A stretch of DNA of 6,759 bases, taken from the NCBI GenBank assembly GCA_013414705.1, contig CP058705.1, positions 3,432,501 through 3,439,259 on the forward strand, written 5' to 3'. This document shows, one piece after another, positions 4,901 to 6,759 of the stretch. This DNA is from Defluviicoccus sp. (GTDB lineage: Bacteria; Pseudomonadota; Alphaproteobacteria; Rhodospirillales; Defluviicoccaceae). Made by a program: the position numbers and the translations under genes. The notes below the pieces were generated by a model, which saw only the letters and a list, made by a program, of their open reading frames with translations, was not told the DNA's origin and ran no database searches. Every line of letters starts with the position of its first letter. The stretch's first letter is position 1.

Positions 4901-6015
4901 ACCTGCCGCCGCTGCGCCAGATGACCGATCCGGTCGCCGAGGTCATTCCCCTGCCCCATCCCGTGCCGCCGGTGCTGGCCGTAGGCGCGTTCCTCAAGAA
5001 CACACTCTGCCTTGCCAGTGGAGATAAGGCCTTCATCTCCCGGGACGTGGGCAATCTGGAGACGGTCGAGGCGGTGCGTGCCTTCGACGCGTGCGCCGAG
5101 CATCTGTTGTCGATGGCGGGCGACTTGCCGGTGGCGCTCGCCCACGACCTGCACCCCGACTTTCACAGCACCCGCTGGGCGGAGGCCTTCGCGACAGGGA
5201 TGGGCGTCGACGTGGTGCCGGTACAGCACCACCATGCGCACGTGGCCGCAGTGATGGGGGAATACGGGCTTCAGGAACCGGTACTCGGCCTGGCGCTGGA
5301 CGGCTTCGGACTGGGGCCGGACAACGAGTCCTGGGGCGGCGAGCTGCTGCTGGTGGGGCCCCACGGCTACCAGCGCCTGGGCCACCTCGCTACCCTGGCA
5401 CAGCCGGGCGGCGACCGAGCGGCGCGCGAGCCGTGGCGGATGGGAGCAGCCGCACTGTTCGCGCTCGGTCGCGGCGACGAGATCGCGGCGCGCTGGCCCG
5501 CAATGCACGGCGCCGACGTAATCGCGCGGATGCTGCAGCAGAACGTCAACTGTCCGCGCACGTCGAGCTGCGGGCGGCTGTTCGATGCCGCCTGCGGCCT
5601 GTTGGACGTCAAACCGGTGGCGCGCTTCGAGGGAGAGGCGCCGATAGAGCTTGAGAAACTGGTCACACGGCCGACGGTCGACGAACACGGCTACCGGCTG
5701 CAGGACGGCGAGCTCGACCTGCTGCCGCTGCTCGATCGCCTGCTTGGCATGGATCCGGCGGACGGCGCCAACCTGTTCCACGGCACACTCACCGCGGCGA
5801 TCACCCACTGGGTCAACGAAGCGGTGGCGGCGACCGGCATCCGCCGCGTTGTGCTGTCCGGCGGCTGCTTCCTGAACCGGGTGCTGACCAACGGACTGGT
5901 CGATGGGCTTGAGGAACGGGGCATCGAGCCGCTGCGCGCGATGCGGCTGAAGCCGGGAGACAGTGCCGTCAGCTTGGGCCAGGCCTGGGCAGTCGAGATG
6001 TCGATCGCCGGGTAA
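4897..6015 (+). CDS. hypF: Short HypF, C-terminal carbamoyltransferase-like (Kae1/TobZ-type) domain only
   Basis: Full HypF (about 750 residues) makes the cyanide ligand precursor from carbamoyl phosphate, using acylphosphatase, zinc-finger, YrdC-like and Kae1-like domains. This 372-residue product contains only the last. It starts just before the conserved linker (PPVLAVGAFLKNTLCLASGD). Visible motifs are the metal-binding HHHAH (His111 and His115), LALDGFGLGPDNESWGGE (Asp135), SSCGRLFDA, LSGGCFLNR and the C-terminal KPGDSAVSLGQAW with the likely metal ligand Asp355. In the last, the usual GDGG reads GDSA. The start ATG 4897 overlaps the hypB stop (ATGA), with GGAG 4882-4885 upstream. No missing N-terminus can be found upstream, because hypB occupies it. 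A truncated HypF1 in the same hypA-B-F-C-D order is known from Ralstonia eutropha, so this is a recognised type rather than a fresh truncation. A full-length HypF or other carbamoyl-AMP source is expected elsewhere. Confidence 0.93.
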   Translation: MNLPPLRQMTDPVAEVIPLPHPVPPVLAVGAFLKNTLCLASGDKAFISRDVGNLETVEAVRAFDACAEHLLSMAGDLPVALAHDLHPDFHSTRWAEAFATGMGVDVVPVQHHHAHVAAVMGEYGLQEPVLGLALDGFGLGPDNESWGGELLLVGPHGYQRLGHLATLAQPGGDRAAREPWRMGAAALFALGRGDEIAARWPAMHGADVIARMLQQNVNCPRTSSCGRLFDAACGLLDVKPVARFEGEAPIELEKLVTRPTVDEHGYRLQDGELDLLPLLDRLLGMDPADGANLFHGTLTAAITHWVNEAVAATGIRRVVLSGGCFLNRVLTNGLVDGLEERGIEPLRAMRLKPGDSAVSLGQAWAVEMSIAG

Positions 6016-6053
6016 CAGGCAGCCAGGGTGACGTTCAGGAGGAGAAAGCGACC

Positions 6054-6311
6054 ATGTGTCTTGCGGTGCCGGCACGGATCATCGAGCTGCTGCCGGGCGA
6101 CATGGCCCGCGCCGAGGTCGGCGGCGTCGTCAAGGAGCTCAGCCTGTGCCTCGTCGACGACGTGGCGGTCGGAGACTTCGTGATTGTCCACGTCGGCTTC
6201 GCACTCTCCCGCTTGGAACCGGAGGAAGCCGAGGCGACACTGGCGCTGTTTGCCGAAGCGGGCATGCTCACCGAAGACGACGAGGGCGTGCCCGTGGAAG
6301 ACCGCACGTGA
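6054..6311 (+). CDS. hypC: HypC, hydrogenase assembly chaperone
   Basis: HypC is the small chaperone that, with HypD, carries the Fe(CN)2CO precursor and then binds the immature hydrogenase large subunit. The 85-residue product starts MCLAVPARI, with the essential Cys2 and the family signature, and contains HVGFALSRLEPEEAEATL with the conserved His46 (equivalent to His51 of E. coli HypC). The length is normal. AGGAGG at 6037-6042 precedes ATG 6054. Only 38 bases separate it from hypF, which supports one transcript. Its stop TGA 6309-6311 overlaps the hypD GTG by four bases (GTGA). The acidic end (TEDDEGVPVEDRT) is variable in the family. The frame is intact and no key residue is missing. The paralogues HybG and HupF share this fold, but the hyp context favours HypC. 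Confidence 0.95.
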   Translation: MCLAVPARIIELLPGDMARAEVGGVVKELSLCLVDDVAVGDFVIVHVGFALSRLEPEEAEATLALFAEAGMLTEDDEGVPVEDRT

Positions 6312-6759
6312 GCATCCGCTGGGTCGACGAGTTCCGCGATGGCGGCTTGGCACGCCAGCTGGCGGCGCGCATCCGCGCCGAGGCGCGCGACGACCAACAC
6401 TATCACCTGATGGAGTTCTGCGGCGGCCACACGCACGCCATCTTCCGCTACGGCGTTCCCGATCTGCTGCCGGAAAATGTCCGGCTGATCCACGGCCCCG
6501 GCTGCCCGGTGTGCGTGCTGCCGATCCCGCGCGTCGCCCACGCCCTGCAGCTGGCGCTCGAGCACAGGGTCGTGCTGTGCACCTATGGTGACCTGCTGCG
6601 CGTCCCTGGCCCGGAGCGCGAGACGCTGCTGAAGGCAAAGGCCGGCGGCGGCGACGTGCGCATGGTCTACTCGGCGTCGGACGCGCTCGCCATTGCCCGC
6701 GCCACACCCGACCGCCCGGTGGTGTTCTTCGCCATCGGCTTTGAGACAACGACGCCCCC
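6308..6759 (+). CDS. hypD: HypD, Fe(CN)2CO assembly protein (5' part, runs off the window)
   Basis: HypD is the [4Fe-4S] scaffold on which, together with HypC, the iron ligands of [NiFe] hydrogenase are assembled. GTG 6308 opens the frame (VSIRWVDEFRDGG) and overlaps the hypC stop, so translation is probably coupled. The 150 complete codons present show MEFCGGHTHAIFRYG with the essential Cys38 (equivalent to Cys41 of E. coli) and GPGCPVCVL with Cys66 and Cys69 (equivalent to Cys69 and Cys72). YGDLLRVPG, DVRMVYSASDAL and VVFFAIGFETT follow, all in family order. The reading frame is unbroken to the last base. The remaining part, with the C-terminal Fe-S cluster cysteines, lies beyond the window, where hypE is expected next (inference). 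Confidence 0.96.
   Translation, partial: MSIRWVDEFRDGGLARQLAARIRAEARDDQHYHLMEFCGGHTHAIFRYGVPDLLPENVRLIHGPGCPVCVLPIPRVAHALQLALEHRVVLCTYGDLLRVPGPERETLLKAKAGGGDVRMVYSASDALAIARATPDRPVVFFAIGFETTTP

Noticed and set aside
4690..6075. A 461-codon - strand frame opposite hypB and hypF
   Set aside because: It is a shadow of hypF, whose + strand translation carries every family motif.

Overview
The window is GC-rich, gene-dense and read almost entirely on the + strand. It looks like a proteobacterial chromosome. The order hypA-hypB-short hypF-hypC-hypD matches the hyp arrangement known from Cupriavidus/Ralstonia hydrogenase loci, so a betaproteobacterium (Burkholderiales or Rhodocyclales type) is my best guess. 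That placement is inference and is not resolved to genus.

Layout: (1) bases 1-102 are the last 33 codons of gatB (Asp/Glu-tRNA amidotransferase subunit B). A hairpin follows its stop, then about 400 bp without a convincing gene but with a second strong hairpin. (2) Bases 522-1248 encode a Lys/Ala/Pro-rich low-complexity protein whose frame is broken several times. Three of the breaks fall at three copies of the same short repeat. (3) Bases 1245-3440 encode a full-length, uninterrupted GlgB (glycogen branching enzyme) homologue. Its active-site positions are replaced: the nucleophile Asp405 is Pro, the acid/base Glu458 is Asp, the third carboxylate Asp526 is Gly and His340 is Lys. It is therefore probably a pseudoenzyme, and it is the most interesting object here. 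The Lys/Ala/Pro-rich stretch is either a separate overlapping gene or, possibly, an N-terminal extension of it. (4) A 171-bp gap holds an orphan Shine-Dalgarno-like site, a perfect 12-bp palindrome and a small hairpin. (5) From 3612 to the window end lies a tightly packed [NiFe]-hydrogenase maturation operon: hypA, hypB (His-rich, frame broken twice with net restoration), a short hypF with only the C-terminal carbamoyltransferase-like domain, hypC and the start of hypD.

How the genes work together: HypA and HypB deliver nickel. HypF (with HypE, expected downstream) makes the cyanide ligands, and HypC/HypD assemble the Fe(CN)2CO unit. The short HypF lacks the acylphosphatase, zinc-finger and YrdC-like domains, so the cell probably has a full-length HypF elsewhere. 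No functional link between the GlgB-like protein and hydrogenase maturation can be shown from sequence. Several frame breaks sit at homopolymer or dinucleotide runs, so consensus or assembly error must be excluded before true gene decay is claimed.
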